Shown in pieces: positions 56,055 through 59,231 of a stretch of DNA of 59,231 nt. The first letter of the stretch is position 1. Every line of letters starts with the position of its first letter. Source of the DNA: Branchiostoma floridae (Eukaryota; Chordata; Leptocardii; Amphioxiformes; Branchiostomatidae); contig NC_049991.1 in NCBI RefSeq assembly GCF_000003815.2, positions 886,048 through 945,278 on the forward strand, given 5' to 3'. A model generated the notes under the pieces. The model searched no databases, was not told where the DNA came from, and saw only the letters and a program-made list of their open reading frames with translations. The position numbers and the translations under genes are program-made.

Positions 56055-59000
56055 CTGGGAAAAACACAGTACTGTAGCAGTATACATTCGTTTGAAGAAT
56101 GTTTAGGTTCTTAGGAACTGTAATCAGTAGCTAAACATGGTATATTCATATACTCAATATATTTTGTAATTACTGTGTTACATAATAATGTAAAAACTAT
56201 GTTTACTTATTGTAGAAGGCCTTATTCAAGTCTAAAGTATACTTTTTTGTGTTTTATAATAGGCTATGTTGATTTGATTATATGGATCCCTTGCGAACAT
56301 GGGTTTTAACACAGACTGAAGGTAGACAGAAGGTGGACTTACTGCTGGCAAAACGGGAGTTAGTCCCAGAATAAGTCCACCCCATGTTACCATGTCTGAG
56401 GGCTGTTGGTGTTAGCTTTGGTGGGCTATTATCCGCACTGAGTCCTTCACACTGATTAAGAGAGTAAGTCCATCTTCAGTCCCTATTATGTCCTGCTCAT
56501 TAATCACCAGTGCTGGGAGAAGGCTCAGCACATGTGTAAGATGGGCCCTTCTGTTCTTTATCTCTGGGGCTCATCATGGGGTGACATCAATTTGTCATGC
56601 TTGTTAGTTCAATCTACAGGAGGGTCCTGCACAAGAAACTATAACTTCAGAATTCAGATGGGCTGGTTCAAATGATATCAGAAACACCTGAAAAGCTATA
56701 ATTCTATTCTGGAGTCCATTATAATGTGAGAGACAACAATATCTACTATTATGATATTAATTAAACATTAGCACTGATCATGGTGTACAAACATTGCTAT
56801 TTACATGACAATTGTTACTGAGAGGCCAATAGAGAAATGCAATGACCAGTAGCTGCAGTGTCCTGGGGTTACAGACCACCTTTGTTTGTTTAAGGATTAC
56901 AGGCAAGACAGATGGGTTTTTAATTATAACAGGGGGTGGGGTCATGTAGTCTTGACTTGTATTGCTGATGGGGGTCACAGAGAAGGAGAGCCCCTTACAG
57001 CTTTGTCAAGTACTCACAAGGCTAACACATTTGAGACAGTGGTTGACAGTAGATATCATTTGGAGTCAGCATTAATTTGGTGTGACCACTTCCACTGGTA
57101 CGCTGCCCAGGGAGTTGTCATGTTTACATGTATCATGTTTACAATGTGCCTACAATTTCCTTCAGTTCTGTGGAAAACTCTAATACCTCCAGATTCTTGC
57201 AATTGGCTTATTTCAATTTCATTCAAGTATACTGTGGATTGGGAACTAAGCAACTTGTCTTCTCTTCCAGACTCATGTTCTAAATCTAATAATAGCAATC
57301 TGACCTTTCAGTGACCTAGAAGATTCATGACCTCATGACCCCTCTGTCAGAGCCCTTCCCTCAGATGTGGGGGAAACTCAGTAAGAGGACCGTGTCTTTC
57401 TAATTAGACACAACTCAGGAGGGAATGACTTGCCCTAGATTCTAGTCAATGCTCCCTTGTCTATGTCTTAGCATGGAGAAAGGCACAGATTCTTTGGTTT
57501 GTTTCATTTTGGCAACTTGGTATGGAGTGACCAGGTCACATGACCTATCAGGGTACTGCTGGCCTGATCCATCATGTGACCTCAGGTTGGGTAAGTGTTG
57601 GTTTAGTGTGCCATAAGTGTGGCAAATAAACAGTTTCTTTCCTAGGGGATTATACATGTGCAGAGTTGCAGTTAACTGTGGACAGAACCTGTAAACTCTT
57701 TTAGGTACCCCTCCAAAATAGAATGGATGTGAACAGCCCAATTCAGGATTATATATAAAAGCAGAATAGATGCAAACCACTTCCAAGAATGGGGACAGTC
57801 TTAATACCGGAAAACACAGGAAAACACAGTTAACCACCGGAAACCACCGGAAACCACCGGAAAACACATGAAGGAGTGTATAATCTACTGAAATACAGTA
57901 TGTTTTGATGAGTAAACATGACAGGTCGCTATGTTTTGCCACAGAATAATCTACCCATGGCCCTGGAATGAAGAAATCGTCAGAAAATGCATGAGACCAC
58001 GGGTCGGACCGCCGCCGCCGTGGCGGCCATGTTTGTTTTCATTGCAGAGTACATGTTTGTTTAGCGGGGTCTGATACTTTCACAACAAGACAGCTGATAT
58101 CTACCGAACTTCAGTGCAAAAATCTGCTATATTATATATATGAATCTACTCGGATTGTGACAAGAATCTGTTTGCTGTATTTCTTAATAAAGCTTGCTTC
58201 TTCTAGCCGTCAACGTTAACGTTACATAATTTTGCACAAGCCGTGAGCACGTCCAGACCGCCAAATTACAAATAAAGCGGTGTCCTACGTGCNNNNNNNN
58301 NNNNNNNNNNNNNNNNNNNNNNNNNNNNNNNNNNNNNNNNNNNNNNNNNNNNNNNNNNNNNNNNNNNNNNNNNNNNNNNNNNNNNNNNNNNNAGGGTGTA
58401 TATTCATTCCACAGACAACATTTTCCCTAAGTGGTTTCTCACTAGATGTGAAAATTATACCCAGTGTATCAAAGAAAGAAAACTATTATATTGTCTGCTC
58501 AATTTCTCCGCGTAGTGTGTAAGTTGGGTCAACAATGGCGGTATTTCGTACCCAAGCTATACCGTGATGCTCTAGCGGCCCGACCCGACCCGGGCGGGAC
58601 ATAAAAAATTTGGAGCGCGAAGTTGTATTTGTGTTGAGGGGAGAGTACTGATTCGCAAAATGATCGGGTCAGGTCCTAATATGCCGTGTCTGCATTTTTT
58701 CGGCGTAAGAACCTAGTCCCGATATGCTGGAAATCACGAACCAGTGCTTGTGGAAGGCCGCAAAGTCCTAAAGAAGTGAGTGTTTACAAACTGATCCGAT
58801 TGTAAACAAAGGACCCACGCTGGCTGCATTATGCAGATTGGGGCCCCCGGTAATTGGCATCTCAATGGGAAATATGTAAAAAAAGATAGCCCGACAAGTA
58901 CGTCAAACAAGAATGCCCCTAAAAGTTACCGGTGCGTGAAAATGATTGTGGGGCGTGAGTGTGACGATGTGTTGAGTGCCAGGGACTCGGATTGATACTA

Positions 59001-59231
59001 AATAATAAATATATATTTATATTTATCATGAGTGCAATTTCTTATTTATGTTGACGTTCTTGATGAATGACAAGCATTGTCTTATTTAAAAAAAAAAACC
59101 TTCATGTTGCTGTTTCCTTGTTAAAAGGATTTCATTACTTTGTACCTTAGAAGAACGGCTGGACGGATTTCTTGGAGGTATGTATGCCAATACTTAAGTG
59201 TTGGCTATTTCTAGACAGGTTGGGTTTGACT
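56055..59231. other. No gene recognised at the window end
   Basis: Presumably upstream intron of the SLC5 gene; the missing exons should lie here or beyond, but I could not identify one. A short ggaaaccacc tandem lies near 57820-57870, a GC-rich ccgccgccgtggcggcc patch at 58005-58026, and a 100-N gap at 58293-58392. Confidence 0.5.

Noticed and set aside
56281-56400. Minus-strand hydrophobic frame (GGLILGLTPVLPA) as a missing SLC5 exon
   Set aside because: Does not match any SLC5 helix and has no convincing acceptor; possibly a repeat.

Overview
The window looks like animal (invertebrate deuterostome) nuclear DNA, most likely amphioxus (Branchiostoma). That species call is inference. The evidence is intron-split metazoan genes with GT-AG splice sites whose phases agree (an organic anion transporter, an SLC5 sodium symporter, a G-protein gamma subunit), an intronless melatonin-receptor-like GPCR, tRNA-derived SINEs, and a very dense load of short palindromic DNA transposons, minisatellites and assembly gaps (five N runs, three of exactly 100).

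Region 1-9.2 kb: a possible coiled-coil exon (minus, 423-716), then a CA-rich minisatellite split by a complete 7355-bp mobile element (1673-9027). The element has inverted terminal repeats of 422 and 444 bp starting AG, and a 6-bp flanking duplication CACATA. It carries two divergent genes: an uninterrupted 1450-aa family-B DNA polymerase with N-terminal C2H2 zinc fingers, and a 202-aa protein with one C2H2 finger, a long acidic tract and a chromo-like C-terminus. No integrase, capsid, protease or ATPase is visible. It looks like a compact, Polinton/Maverick-related self-replicating element and is the main discovery candidate.

Region 9.2-15.4 kb: no gene recognised; a (GGAT)n microsatellite and several small TIR elements (9-bp-TSD palindrome, TTAA type, pogo-like type).

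Region 15.4-26.3 kb (minus): a complete SLCO/OATP gene. Fifteen coding exons were joined by hand into one open frame of 718 codons plus stop; the introns hold many MITEs and a Penelope-like fragment.

Region 26.3-37.8 kb: mostly repeats (mariner-like MITE, 61-bp minisatellite, SINEs) with three weak candidate exons, including a signal-peptide-like first exon at 30.04 kb.

Region 37.9-46.4 kb: a melatonin-receptor-like GPCR (plus) and a two-exon GNG13-like G-protein gamma gene (minus, CAAX end CVVL).

Region 48.6-56.1 kb (minus): the C-terminal half of an SLC5 sodium/solute symporter, its 5' exons outside the window or unrecognised; introns carry a 25-copy 41-bp minisatellite with higher-order structure, nested palindromes, a LINE 3' end and MITEs. 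From 56.1 kb to the end I recognise no gene.

The host genes are unrelated in pathway (two membrane transporters, two G-protein signalling components); nothing suggests they work as one unit.
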